From assembly GCA_020746105.1 (NCBI GenBank), contig CM036632.1, positions 7,238,001 to 7,302,000 on the forward strand: a stretch of 64,000 bases of DNA, given 5' to 3'. Positions 11,666 to 24,930 of the stretch are shown here, piece by piece (the first letter of the stretch is position 1; the number at the start of each line of letters is the position of its first letter). Both the position numbers and the translations under genes were made by a program. Under the pieces are notes generated by a model. That model was not told the DNA's origin. It saw only the letters and a program-made list of their open reading frames with translations, and made no database searches. Origin of the DNA: Trogon surrucura. Taxonomy: Eukaryota > Chordata > Aves > Trogoniformes > Trogonidae.

Positions 11666-14600
11666 CCCCCAAGATCCCAGAAAAGGCCACCGAATATTGG
11701 AGCACACAAGATCCAAAGCAATTCCCTGCTCTACCACAGATCTCTTCACTGACTATGAGCTAATCGTATCAACTTACCTATTTTGTCATTCCAAGTATAT
11801 CACTCGTTTCTTTTTACCACCTAATGTGTCTTCCACAAGAAAGAAATCAACATTCTTGAGGAAAGAAGTAGAGAGCTTACTCATATCCAGAGTTCAGTAG
11901 GAAATACTATATATCTTCCTTGTAAGTGTGCCCCACTGATCACTAAATCAAAATGGAAAGTTTGGCATTTGTATCCTAGTTTTGATAGGATACGACTAAT
12001 TTTCCCTTTCTCTAAAAGTTGTGCTGCTAGAAAAGCAGGGGCAGGGTGGGATGGGGAATACATCTTCCTGGAACTCAAAACAAAGTGAAAAACTCAAATA
12101 ACTAAGAAGGATTTTTAAAATTCCTCATTGATCTCACACATTCCAGTGAAAACAGTTTTTCTTCAGTTGACATAATTTTCTTTCTACCTATGAAGTTGGA
12201 AGAACTGGGAATACTTCTCCTGAATGTCTGTTCAAATGCTTCCCAGAAGTATTGAGAGCAAGAAATACCATATATTAATTTGTTTTGTTCAGTTAGGCAC
12301 GAGAGGAATATTCCTGGTTTAACATATTATACTAAGTTTGTTCTCAGTGGAAAAGAGGCTGCTCCTGCAAATGGTAAACAAAATGTTTGTTTTCTTAGGA
12401 CCTAAAGCCACACATGTCCCCACTAATCTGTTGGAAGTACATAGTGTGCCCAAGCTGTTACTCTGTGGCTCCTGAGGAAACAAGCGGCGTACTAGGAGAT
12501 GAAATAGTAGTCAAAATAAAAAAAATAAACATTCTTTCTGAGGTATAGTGTGTTTAGGTAACACATGTAATTATACAAATGTGAAGATGAGGAAAGTGCA
12601 GGCACAAGAATAGGCTAACAGCGTGGGATAATTCATAGCCAGTGGTCTGAAGGATGTGTGGAGCATAGAAAAATATTTCAATTAAAAAAATGTGATTTAT
12701 AGGCCTCATCTTTCAAACGCTAGCATTCCCTTTTGACCATGGAAAGCCGTGTATGTACACTTTCTCACACACTGAAAGAGCCTGTGCTTGCACATATTAG
12801 CATCTCAGCATGAACTAGCACTTGTTCCTTAAAATTGCATTAGACCTTGCACTGTCAGAATTTGCAGGTCCCAACACATTCCTTTGATACAAATGAGATT
12901 CCCATCAGAAATCAATTTGTGCCAGCAAAGAAAAGATGAAAATAGAGTCTCTTGTACGTATACCTACATGAACTCTTGCACAGAGCTTGAAAAGAGGTCT
13001 GGGTAAAAGTTTACCACTAAATATGCAAAATTATAACTCTTTTAAGCATAATCATTTTCAGTCCATCGTGAAAAATGACAATGGAAGTGTTAATACTCCT
13101 CTGTCCACAGCTAAGTCTCACTGTCTTTTCTAAGGGAGCTATTACATTGATATCTAAGAAGAAGCAATGAAAACACCATTCTCAAATTATTTGAACAATT
13201 TTGAAGCCAATTTTCTTGTCAGTTCTACACAGAATGAATGTTCCTCTATAGAGCCCACAGAAAAAGAAGTTTTTTAAAAAGCATCGAATGTATACCATGC
13301 AAAAGGACTTGCCTCCTGCACACAAAAGGAGGCCAGCTCGTATCTCAATGGCCAATAAAAGAGCCTAGGAGAAGAAAAAAAATAAAATGAAAAAAAATAA
13401 TAATCTCAATTCATATCTGCTACATTTCTGCAGAAGGCGAGGGGGTTATCCCAAGCTGTCCTTATCTGACTGACAAGAACAAGGTCCCAAATAGAAAGCA
13501 CCACTAGGACCACCTATCCCAATCTAAATCCCCAGTTCACTGGGGAAGACATTCAGGGTGCCACCAAAATGCCAGACCAAACCTTTAGCAAAATTACTGT
13601 TGCTCCCCGAGAAAAATACACAGTTCTCCAAGCAACACTATGGTCTTGCCATCAAGTTACAGAGCATAAATTGCCACATATGTGAGTTTTCCACTCAAAC
13701 ATTTGGTCGTTCCAAAGTTCAACCCTGAACTGCCCTGCAAAGGACGGACTGTTGGCTGTCCATGAAGTGAAAAAGGCTCATGAAACACTATCAGTCAGGT
13801 TGAGCCAGATCTCACACTAAAACTGCCAATTCCGCAACTTTCAAGCTTTATATAAAATTAAACTGGCTGGTATTCAGTGGTATTCATTTTCGTCCCCACT
13901 AGGGCATCTTGAGGGCTTTTCTCTGATCACTCCAACTGTGGCTCTCTAACCTGTCACGGTTTTTAATTTAAAGGAATGTATTTTGAACTCATTGTGTCTG
14001 GAAACATCTGACATAGATTAAGCCATAACACAGCCTGCCAGCTGGCTGGAAAAGATCAAACCGACCTGCTGCCTCAGCCACTGCTCTCGCAGGTGACACA
14101 ATCTCAGCACCTGTTACCATGGGACTCTAGTCACAAAAAAAAAGATTAACAAAATCACTCAACATGCTTCACGTCTCTGAACTTGCACTCTGGAAAGAGG
14201 CAGCTAAATCACACGCTGGGAATCTGATCGGTCCCCCACCAGACCCGGGCAGGGACCCAGGAAGTCAGCGAGACACTGCACAGGCCCTCAGGCCGTGCCT
14301 TTCAAACTGAACAGGCTGCAGGATGAAGGCAGCCATCCCACTGCTTACAGTAATACCATACAGGCCTCAAAAGAACAGTGGTGGGACGTCAGCAGGCTCT
14401 GGAAACACAAGTTCTTCTATTATTACGGCCACTGGGCTGAAGACACCTGGCTGAGAGGCAGCGAGCGGAAAGGAGGCAAACAAAAAGACGGAAAAAACTG
14501 AATGGAGATTATCATTAGTACATGGAGGAACCAATATTGTAAGGTGTTTTGTCATGTGTCTGAGGTATAGAACAGCTGCTTAGCTAATAGCATTACACAG

Positions 14601-15283
14601 GATCATGACAGAAAAGAGCATTAGCACTATTATAGTGTAGGAAAGAAAAGAATTATGGGCTGTATATTTTTTTCCCCAAGACTAATATAATGAAAAGGGT
14701 TCTGCTGAAGCCACTAAGGCACCCTTCAAATCACATGTATTATAAATCAGCAAAGCCCTGAGGCATCATGTTTATATAGACACTTAAATTTAAAATAAAA
14801 ATACTAAATCTTCATTTCTGAGTAGAGATTCAATTACTTTGAGCTTTAGAGTCTGAATAATCTGAAGCATAAAACTAAGTTTTGTCCCCAAGGTATGTCT
14901 CACTTGTGGACCATTTAAATCACCTAGTTGCACGAAGCAGACAAAACAAATTAAGCCAAAAAAGCAACAAAATTAGTCTTTTATCTGTGAAATCTGATAC
15001 AAACTGTGAAATAGAGAAACACACAAAAAGCACTTGGGGTATGAAGCCTCATGAAGCCCTCATCAGCTATATTTCTACCTTTTCCCTAATTCTATAAAGC
15101 ACTCCACAGAAACGCAGGAAATATTTCATTACTGCAACTATTTGACAAGCTGGTCTTAATACCCTCTCACTGTCTAGGTGAATTAGTGCCACACTACAGC
15201 ATAATGAAACTTCAAACATAATGCAATAGAGTTTATTACAATGACAGCAAGAAAGTTCATTGAGACTGTTCTATAACTGCAAA

Positions 15284-15341
15284 TTCTTTCTTTTCTTTCC
15301 TTTTTTTTTCTCCTCCTCCTTTTCCTTTTTTTTTTTTTTTT
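15284..15341 (+). repeat. 58-nt uninterrupted pyrimidine tract
   Basis: Every base from 15284 to 15341 is C or T (blocks of TTCTTTC, CTCCTCCTCC and T-runs). Such tracts can adopt triplex structure and are prone to slippage. No repeat family is attached. Confidence 0.85.
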
Positions 15342-15527
15342 AAAATCAAATTAGAGATTGGCCACTAAAGCCTTGCTTCTATAGCTGAGAGGAGCACATA
15401 GTGCTCCTACTACCTCAGATTAGCTCAGCTGAGTTCAGCAGAGTCCGGCACAGAAAACTGCACCACCAGCAAGTTAAAGAAAAGAAGCCAAAGGATCTGA
15501 ACTTCCCTAAAAGTCTGGGTTTGCGGA

Positions 15528-15545
15528 TCTGGAGGTACCTCCAGA
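15528..15545. repeat. Perfect 18-bp palindrome
   Basis: TCTGGAGGTACCTCCAGA is self-complementary with GGTACC at the centre. It lies in unannotated sequence 190 bp right of a long pyrimidine tract. Function unknown. Confidence 0.5.
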
Positions 15546-17756
15546 CCCTGTTAAATACTGCTATATCAGCATCATATAAATCCAATTGCTTCCTTACCCA
15601 GCCCTTTCACAGCAAATGTTCAACTGCTGCATTGCCATCTAGGCAATTCTGGCACACTTATGTGAGCAACTTCTGTAGCTGTTACTGGAAGGAGAGGAAA
15701 ACGTTAGAACTTTTTTCAGGAATAACGCTGAATCACGTAAAATGCAGTACTCAGGCTCCTAAATTTCAGTCAGGCTTCCACAAACATTAGAATAAAGCCA
15801 GACCACCATGGAAGCAGCCAAAACTATGGGTTTGAAAAGGTTCTCGGAGACAGACTGACACAGATTCCCTTACCCGAGTGCAACAGCATCCAATGTCACT
15901 TTATGCACCTCTGCCAATTACATTAGTTCCCCCCCCTAGATTGCTGAAGGCTTATTTTTCCTGGACAGCCAATTTCCCTCCTGCAACTACTTTTCAAAGC
16001 TTTTCTATTCCTACATTATCAAGAGTAACTTCCTCCCTGGAACTTACAGAAATAAAAATCCTGAAAGTAACTGCCTTTACATCAAAACGCACAAGACGGT
16101 TAATATGACTGCAAAAGCCCAAAGTTTCCAGCAAGACAGATATTCAACACAGAGAGGTCGGGAGGTTGAACAATGCAGTTATTCTCACAATTACTTAAGT
16201 TTTGCAAGTAAACCTGCGTACAACATTACCTCTGCATGTCTATGCCATAAAAGTTCCAAGATACCTGTGTCTTCTTTCCATAGACATTACAAAATCCACA
16301 TCTAGTGGATCCACACATGCTGAAGTCAAGAACCCTTGACACGACCAGAAAATGCTGGACTCGGTCCAATACATATAAACAAATGTATCACCCTCTAGGT
16401 AAAACGAGTTACTGGAGATTTAGGGTATGGCAAAGTACGCACTAGGCTCAGATAAATCCAAATAAATATTGAGTTTGTGACCTGAAGTAGGAAACTTCTT
16501 GCATTATACTGGTACACTGCAATGATTGGAAAGGAACTTTCTTAAAAGTCTCTGTGCGATGCTCTCAAGCTCTAAAGGATTCTGCTAACAGTCCTCTGAG
16601 GCTAGCTGAATGTCCCTGCATACTGCCTCCGAGGTGCAAAGCAGCCTTATCTGGACCAAAAGCATGGCCTTCAGGTCTCCAGAGGTAAAAGGCCAAGAGC
16701 ACTAAACCACTTAGTCTTGCCAGATGCTTTAAAGAGTCATTTAATTTAACCAAACTCATTTCAAATACAGCTTGATAAAGAACACGGCCAGATTACTCAG
16801 TAACAAAAAACAAACTATTCTTCTGGGCTGGATGACATTTCAACACTCTTGCAAGAGACAGAAATGGTAAAACGTGTAATAAAATGTACAGCATTTCATT
16901 CAGATAAAAGTTAGAGGATGCTCAATTTACAGGTGATGTTTGGCTCAGAGGAGCAATAGAAGTTAGGTCAATAAGCGATTCTTTTTTCCTAACTCACAAA
17001 AAATATTCTGACTAAACAAAGTATCACCATAAAGCACATATAGGCAGAAAAAGGAGTCCCCTGATAGAAAGACACGCACTGAAAACATAGCAAAAAGTGG
17101 CTTTCTTGTAGATAGCTGGAAAATGTCAAAGTAAAGCAAATTACTTATGTGGTGTCTCTAAATAAAATATTATCTTGAAAAATATGAATACTTAGTTGAA
17201 GATCAGTCATGAAGCCATTCCCTGGCAAAGAAGCTGGTCTTTTTTAATTAAACACACTTAGCATGGTCATCAGTCAGCATGCAAGTCTAATTGGATTAAA
17301 TGGAATGCTTCAAAATTCATAACATTCTGGAAGAAGAAAATAATAGCAAAAAATACCTAAAGGAGCTTTAGAAGAGTGCTGGGAGCTTGATACAGAGTAG
17401 CCATGGAGATCTGTCTAAGGGGGAAGAAAGAAGGAGGAGAGGATTTTAATGCAGAACTCATCATTGGAGCATCTCAAACACTTTCTAACAAGGCACTGAA
17501 AAAGCCTGAGTGAACTGTAGTTAATACTTCATTCAATATGGAAGAAAAACTTCTGTAAAATTAAATGGCAGCAAAGTGAGCCCCAAGTCCTTTAGATTCT
17601 GTGTAATGGTTTGCTCTTTATCTTGCTAGCAGCAGAACGACATTTAGGTCCCATGCTGCATGAGGGACTAAATGTACCCACAGTGAGAAATAGTCCTCTG
17701 GCCTGGAAAGGTGACAAATTAGAGCTAGAGGGGAAAAAGTTGTGTGAAAGACAGAA

Positions 17757-17890
17757 CTTGCCCTATTTTACAGCTGAAAACCATGGCACAGCCAGATCAG
17801 ATGAGTTGCCCAGGGCCGTGTGTACTCTGTGGCATCGCCAGAATTGAAACCCCAGTCTCCTCAGTTTCATGCCAGTGCTTTAGCCTTGGA
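17757..17890 (+). mobile_element. MIR-family SINE (ancient, amniote-wide)
   Basis: The order of landmarks fits the MIR core. A CCCTATTTTACAGCTGAAAA block is followed by GGCACAG, then TTGCCCAGGGCCGTGTG (family: TTGCCCAAGGTCACACAG), then GGCATCGCCAGAATTGAAAC (family: GGCAGAGCCAGGATTCGAAC), then CAGTCTCCTCAGTTTCATGCCAGTGCTTTAGCC. It is strongly diverged and carries no tRNA-like A/B promoter that I can see. A further weak MIR-like stretch may follow at 17960-18050. Confidence 0.75.
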
Positions 17891-20150
17891 CTATCCTTTT
17901 GCTGTTAAAAAATACAAAAGAATCAAGCCCTGCCATATCCCAGCAGTGAGCTAAAGCATCCCATTCATGTGACAGACAAGCAAACTAAGGGAAAGGAGAA
18001 TTAAAGGTAATGAAATCTGTCAGAGGCTCATTTGTTTCGAAAGGCTGGTCACTGATTTAGGTGCTTAACTCAGGAACCCACTCAAAAACTCTCAATCCCA
18101 GAACTGACTCTCAGTGCACTCTTATTACTGCAGTGTTTTGCACTGCTGCTGTACAACCCCACTGTATTTTTTTTTTAATTACACCATCACTCTCTGCAGA
18201 CATTCCCCTGGTTCCTAGGGCAGAATTACTTGAAACTTATTTAGTAAATAGCCAACGCCAAGGACTAATCTATTCCATTTGAGCTGGAAGTAGAATAGCC
18301 AAATAGCAACATGATTCAAGGTTCCTCTGACTAAAGAGAACATGGAGATGGAGAAAACCACAAAGGGAAACTTTCTGGTTCAACTGTACCGAACACAAGC
18401 CTATTTATGAAACAGGTTGTTTGTAAAGGTTTCTTGCCAAGTGCTAGCAGGCAGCTGCCTTGTATTAGGGTCAGGCTGCAAGTGCAGTTATAATGAAGGT
18501 GGGGAATGGTCCAAACAAGCATTTAGAAAGCTGGGAAGTTACTGCCTTCCATTCTGCCTGGAACACAGATATAATTGTCCTCAAATACACATGTGTGGAG
18601 GCACAGGTCCAAGCTCATGTGTTCTTCCTCCCTGAGGTCATAACCACACCAGACGCCACATCCCTTAAACTACTGCGTTTATCAAAAACATTCTTCCATA
18701 ACAAAAAAAAAAAGTCAGTTAAGTTTTTGGGCTTGGATTTTCTTTAACAATGAGAATAACGCGACTGAACACAGTATAAACATTGAGGAGGACAGACCAT
18801 TGTCTGGCAGCAATCACAGCATGACAGAAGCCTCCCTGGCTCTCTGGGAACCATCCTGAGGTTTGTTTGCATTAGCCTTGAAGTTTTGTACACATGCCCC
18901 AAGCACTGCAGTCCTCAAGAAATTGCCACTGATAATCGCTGATTTACGATCATAGCCTCTGTTGAACAGGTTCACTAGGCAACAAAGATTTCCTGTATGT
19001 TTCCTGCTTAGGGTATACTTATTTCTAAGAAATCAAAGTAAAATGAAGATCTGGTCAGATTACAGTCAGCCACCATAGGGAACAATACTATTCTCTACTT
19101 GTTTTGCCTCATGCTGTTATCCAGTGGACTTCACAGCATATTGAACAGTTCCTCAATGTCATTAGGTTAAACTGTGGCAGAAATTGGATACTAAAAGTGT
19201 TACCCTTCAACTTGAGTTGCAGTTTGGCAGGTGAAGCATTGAGATTCTTAAAGAAAACAATGCAGGCGAACTGGGTCACTAAATACCAACTGCCATCTGA
19301 GGCAAACACAATGTAAAGTTTGGCAATTACAACTGTGACATACGATGCTTTTATTAAAAGTCTCAATTCACATTGGTTTGTCTTAGGATGATGATGTGTG
19401 TGGTTTTTATTTTATTGGTGCCATGAAATACAATCCTAAGACGACACACCAGAAAACAGCAAGCAGTCAGTTCACAGCTACTAGATCTGGTTGCGTCCTA
19501 AAATGTCAGAAATCAAAAAGGGATATTAACTTTGGTTTAATCAGGATTGCAGACATGACACAATGAAGCTGTTGCCTGCAGATGTGTTTTCTGAAGAGAA
19601 ACAGCAGCAAAGCTTTATACATAATGATCCCATTCACTACTAATGCCCCTTGCATTCACAAAATGAGGCCGAGTGCCAAAAGCTGGAAAATGCCCCACCT
19701 CGCCTAAATGCGACCCTGAAGCATGCAGCAGTACAGCCACCACTCCTGAAAACTTTCCAACTCGCTGATTACATTTGTACTCTGGGAACAAAGGGACAAA
19801 CAACAATAGGCAGCCAGGCTAGAGAAAAATTACCAGTGATAAAATACGACAGGTGATCACTCTAATGGTCCAAGCTGTCTTGGCTACCAATTCTCTCCCA
19901 TTGTTCAAAAACACAGGAAGATTTATTAAGGAGGAAAGGAAACTGTAACACCGAGTCCTTGAAAAGCCAAGATGAGCTAGTGGAAGAGATTTGGTGAATA
20001 ACCAGAAAGGGAAATAAAAATATCTAGGTGGGGAAAAGAGAGAGCAATTTGCACTCGAGTATGAACTTTTCCATTTAATACCACTAGAATTCAGAGATGT
20101 AAAAATCACTGCTTTCTTAAAAGTCATCCATAGTTTGAATGTCCCATATC
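17891..20150. other. Non-coding sequence, nothing recognised
   Basis: Contains short T/A runs (18170-18178, 18704-18713). Overlapping small frames at 18417-18747 and 19104-19366 show no family feature. Confidence 0.45.
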
Positions 20151-20153
20151 AAA

Positions 20154-20159
20154 TATAAG
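20154..20159 (+). promoter_or_regulatory. TATA-like box of a candidate promoter
   Basis: AAATATAAGTCG contains TATAAG. About 30 bases on begins a small CpG-bearing segment (20160-20265) with GAGTCAG and TGACG, which resemble AP-1 and CRE half sites, and then a first-exon-like segment with a start codon and a good splice donor. The arrangement is that of a TATA promoter; transcription is not proven by sequence. Confidence 0.4.
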
Positions 20160-20183
20160 TCGCTTCCTGCACAGAGAGTCAGC

Positions 20184-20300
20184 GACTGTGACGTTCCTCC
20201 ATAGCTACTCAGAGCTGAGGTGTCGGCGACTGCTGCTTTGCTCCAGGAGCGCACACTGTGCGCTGCACAAACTGGACCAAAATGGTTCAGACTGAGTTAG
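20184..20300 (+). other. Candidate first exon of an unknown transcript (start codon plus splice donor)
   Basis: The segment follows the TATA-like box, is richer in CpG than its surroundings (seven CpGs by hand count in about 110 nt) and contains a 15-bp palindrome (20249-20263, GCGCACACTGTGCGC). It ends with ACCAAAATGG, a good Kozak context (A at -3, G at +4), reading MVQTEL plus one base, directly followed by the donor G|GTAAGAG at 20301. If the donor is not used, the frame runs on to a stop after 23 codons. I do not recognise the protein start. The transcription start is only estimated. It could be a lncRNA first exon, an alternative 5' exon of an unseen gene, or chance. Confidence 0.35.
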
Positions 20301-21519
20301 GTAAGAGACATTTCCCAAAAGTGGAACAGAAAGAACTGTTTATATCCACTTGACACCTAAATAACCTCAGGGTCAAGCAAATCATCTCATCTGGATTCAA
20401 GGACATTCGTTTAGAACGAAGCTTTCTACAGTCCTCATAATCTATTTATAAAGAAGGGAGCTTGTGAAGTTAGCTCTCTCTAAAATATAGTTGAATACAA
20501 ATTCAAAACTACTCATTTTTTCACCTTCTTTTTAGTTGCAAGGCTACCAGACCATCTACACTTCAGTATGGAAAATATGTTTCATTTTGATGTATTTCAG
20601 CATAGATTCAGAAGTAAGCATCAGATTTAAACGACAACTAAAATGACATATTCAAAATGAGTTAAAAAATCAATATTTCAATTAAAGCTATTTTATTTGA
20701 GTAACTATTCTGGTATTTTCATAATAAGAAGTGGTAGAACTGATCTGACACTTGTTTTTTTAATTTCCAAACTGCAGGAAATCTCAATATTTCAGCTTTT
20801 CTTCTCGGATTGAAATTTTGACCTAAAATAACAGAAGTTCCAATAAAAGAGGAGCTCATATTCCTGAGTAGACTGGATTCACTATTTTTTGGGTAAGCAA
20901 CATCACACAGTTAAGTTCTTCTGCTTTTCCGAAGCCCATTTCTGACATCAGGTATGTATTATTATACTGTCACACTCAAGATTTTGTCCTGACACAGAAG
21001 GAACCCCATGCTAACCCAATCAGCACAATCTCGTGAAAAAGTATTCATTAAATATTGCAAGACGAAGCAGCAGAACTTTGCAAACAGCGCTTACTCATCC
21101 TCAGACATGGAACAGACTAGAAGTATCCACAACGAAAGAGAAGGCACTGAGAGATTGGACTTGTATCTACATGTGCCATTCTTGCATTGACGAGCTGCGC
21201 TGTAAATACCGAGCTCAAAGCTATGTAGGTGGTTACTGTTTTCCTGGTAAACTGACTGTTGTGTTGGCATTTCCAGAAAAGACCTCAATTCCATCTCAGT
21301 AAACTGCCACTGTGTATGAATACATACACTGCCTCAATTCCACAAAAAAAAAAAAAGTAATTTCATTAAAGAACACACTGAAAGATAAATCTAAGTGATC
21401 AAGTATCTTCTATTAATCATAAACCATTGAAAACACGTATCAGGTTTTATTTTCTGGAGATTATTTATTTAATTTAGTAATCTGATGACTGGGGTTTTTG
21501 CTGCCATCTATTATGTAGT
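20301..21519. other. Non-coding sequence between candidate promoter and CR1
   Basis: AT-rich. If the exon ending at 20300 is real this is the start of its intron. An A-run lies at 21342-21356. No gene or repeat family recognised. Confidence 0.45.
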
Positions 21520-22075
21520 ACATTTCCTGCCCCTCTACTCTGCCCTGGTGAGGCCACATCTGGAATATTGTGTCCAGTTCTGGGCCCCTCAGTTCAAGAA
21601 GGACAGGGAGCTGCTTGAGAGAGTCCAGCGCAGAGCCACAAAGATGGTGAAGGGAGTGGAGCATCTCCCTTATGAGGAAAGGCTGAAGGAGCTGGATCTC
21701 TTTAGCTTGGAGAAGAGGAGGCTGAGGGGTGACCTCATTAATGTTTATAAATATGTCAAGGGGGAATGTCAGGAGGACGGAGCCAGGCTCTTTTCAGTGA
21801 TGTCCACTGACAAGACAAGGGGCAATGGGTGGAAGCTGGAACACAGGAGGTTCCAGAAAAATATGAGGAAAAACTTTTTTACTGTGAGGGTGACCGAGCA
21901 CTGGAACAGGCTGCCCAGGGAAGTTGTGGAATCTCCTTCTCTTGAGACATTCAAAACCCGCCTGGACGCGTTCCTGTGCGCTCTGCTGTAGGTGATCCTG
22001 CTCTGGCAGGGGGGTTGGACTAGATGATCTTTAAGGTCCCTTCCAACCTTTAACATTCTGTGATCCTGTGATTCC
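21520..22075 (+). mobile_element. CR1 LINE, 5'-truncated copy with intact reverse-transcriptase tail
   Basis: This is a typical avian CR1 3' part. It includes the segment that reads GGAATATTGTGTCCAG and TTCTGGGCCCC, then GAAAGGCTGAAGGAGCTG, then CACTGGAACAGGCTGCC, and finally the 3'UTR GGACTAGATGATCTTTAAGG and the terminal octamer-like repeats (ATTCTGTGATCCTGTGATTC). An open frame at 21485-21991 (168 codons; the first dozen or so are flanking DNA) encodes the end of the CR1 ORF2 reverse transcriptase: [27 protein letters not shown], and [14 protein letters not shown], ending in a stop. The lack of frame breaks suggests a fairly young insertion. 5' truncation is the norm for CR1. The 5' edge is approximate. 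Confidence 0.95.
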
Positions 22076-24930
22076 TTTGTGGTAAGCTTTATTTACTGTC
22101 AGAAAACTCTCAGCCCTGGAATCTCAGAAAGCCTTTAATCCAGAGGATTTCTCCATGTTGTAAAGTTCTCTTTGCCAGATGGATTCTGACAACACTCCCT
22201 ACAGATTTTATTTATACCTTAGTGCTGGGGAAGCGGTCACCCAAGCAAGATCCCTCATGACATACAGGGAAAAAGAGGAGGTTCTGTGACACCAGGAAAT
22301 GCAGTGACCATATCCCAGAGTAGGAGATTTCCACAAAGCCTTATGAAACACCAATAACTATTCTTACGTTGCCACTCTCCCACAAAACAAATACACTATA
22401 TGTTGAGTTGTGCTATCTATTTCACAGTTCCATACGTAAAATAAAGCACCGTGTAGGCAGGTAGCAGCTCTTCAGCATGGAGGAACCTGACGTTCTAGCA
22501 GCAGATTTCCAGAGAGAAGCAGGAGAAACGACCTCCAGAAGACAACCTATCTTTATGATTAAAACCCAAGTTTGATCAGTATTTGTGCTATACCACACCA
22601 ACTATAAGAACTGTCTGTGTAAAGAACCGCCTACAAGTGCTGCAGTTTAGTCATCTCAGAAAACCACAGGTCAAAACATGCCTGGTTAAGCATCCTTCAC
22701 CCACTTCCTTTGGTCAGTCCCAGAAACAAACCAGCAGCAAGAGCTCTAACATCCACATGCCACTTCCTCTCTCCCAGGTTTCACTGTCCGCTCCCCTGAC
22801 TACACAAATAGCCTCCACATTATGTACATGCATCTATTTAAGTCAATCTTTGGAAATAATAAACTAGAACTCAGTTGATTAGTTTGTTCCTCACAAACAC
22901 CACAATTAGTCTAAGACATATCTCCTGGCTTTGACAGATGAAGTACGTGGCATGTCTGAAAGCAATAGCTAAAGAACAATCACGGTCACATTTACAAAAC
23001 AGTACCTCAGAGGCAAATGACATTGATGGCTACCAAATGAAAAAGATATAGGCCTGATTTGTCTCTCAGCTGGAAACTTAACAGAAATGAGTCAATTTTT
23101 AACTAACGTCTCCATTTGTGGCAAACAGAAATGAGAAGTGAGAATCTAACACAAGTTCCTGAAGACAAAATATCAAAAGCTACTGGTACAAGGCAGTGAT
23201 ACAGTTAAATAACACAAAAACCCAAAACACAAATAGAAGAGCAATAAACAACCCTTCCCCACAGCTGATATATTAAGAGTGTAATAGGCTTGAAATTCCT
23301 TTATAGACTTTATAAAAGTTAATCCTTTCAGGAAAACTTGCCCACTGCTTTAGATATTTCCATAAGGAAATAGTCTCTTTGCGCACATGGGTTTGGAACA
23401 GAGATGAATTTCTTCATTACTTTGAGATTAAGAAAACAAAAGGGTCAGTTTATAAGTTTTGTGGAATTACTGATAGAAACTTGCTAAGTAAGTTTGTCAT
23501 ATAGTAAACCACTACTACCCATTGTTGTTTTTCTCTAGTTTTGCCAATACAGCACAAAAATATCTGGGAGTCAAATAATGCAGATTTCCACTAGAAGCCA
23601 GTGAGCCTTGGACCAGATACCTACACAAACCACCTGAGCAGGCCTTTGGCCTGGGTTCTGGAAGCAGAAGATCAGAAGATCAGGCTGCTCAACTGTCCCT
23701 ACCCGACAAGTACACACACACTTTCCGGGGCAAACTGCGATGACTCTCCAGGAACACGGACATACTAATATCTGTTGAGACCAGAGCTTAAATAGATTAT
23801 GGACTTCAGGACAATTGTCTCCGACTGACCTCTCTCTAACAAAGTCCTGCTTCTCTGTCTGATAGATTTATTCTCTGGTGTTCACAGGATTAGTCCCCTC
23901 TTTCGACTGACTGCAGAGTAAGCTGATCTGTTTAAAGAAAAATAAGTGAAGTAGCATAAGCAGGAATAATTTCACCTTGCAAAACAGTGGCAGTGCTTCA
24001 GCTAACCATGTGAGATATGAACGAGAAAGGGCAAAACTACCCAAAGAAAAGTTGTGCATGCACAAGATGTCATTCTGCAGGGCATCCATCCACTCTTCCT
24101 TTTTATTTTAAGAAGCTCAAAGAAGCCATTGGTTATCAATGTATCAAGAGCATTTCCATTACATTCAAAGCTCAAATGAAAAGCAGGTCTAAACTACCAA
24201 ACCTTCAAGACTGCAGGCTGCCATTCTCACCCTCATGCTTTCAAAGACATTTACTGTCAGCTAAATATTAAATTATTGGGATTTAAGTATAAAGCCAAGC
24301 TACAACATATAAGTGCTAAAAGTAGTGAGCTGAAAGCCTTTTTCTAATCTATCAGGAGCAGAGAAATGTTGTTGCATACTATTCGAAGCCATTTTCCAGA
24401 GAAGTGTTGTGAAGTTGTTCACCCGATCCATTCTCTTCTACTTTTTTCTTCCTATTTTTTTCATGCAACTGGTAAGCCTGCTAGTGTGCTTTTTTACAGT
24501 ACTTTTTTTGTTGTTTTTAAACGCGCATTTCATTTACCATCCGTAGTGTTATACTCTGCTTATGCGGGCAGAATTGCAAAACTTTCATAGGCATCAGGGC
24601 ATGTGGTCTTACCTCCCTTGGAAGCCTAGCTAAACTGAGCTAAGCCTCAGGGACTTTCAAGCAGTTCAGGGAAACACTGCTCTTAAGTAATCAAAATCTA
24701 GACTCACAGAAGCATTGAAGTGTGTGCTAGAATCATTAAAAGCACCTTGTCTCCTATTTAAAGTTCAGTGACTGCTTGGATACTTCTCATTCATCATACA
24801 GTGTACCTCAGTAAAGCAACTTCCTCCCTACAGTTCCAGAAGCACCCGCTGCTGCACGGCCAAGCACAGTTGTGCTACGGCGAGGTTCTGTGTCCAGTCA
24901 GACACATCTATGAAAGATGTCCTTACTCAC

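Larger units (their letters stand above)
7721..17756. other. Non-coding sequence with scattered low-complexity tracts
   Basis: Apart from the inverted repeats and tracts listed separately, I see no gene. The longest open frame (15401-15790, 129 codons) has no recognisable domain. The interval 13880-14110 and the homeobox-site-rich 9120-9240 are high-complexity and could hold regulatory elements, but nothing specific can be named. No CR1 copy in these 10 kb. Confidence 0.45.

Noticed and set aside
11458-11763. 101-codon Lys-rich frame
   Set aside because: Created by the A-rich purine tract; low complexity.
15401-15790. 129-codon plus-strand open frame
   Set aside because: No domain, motif or promoter; composition ordinary; length within chance for 64 kb scanned in six frames.
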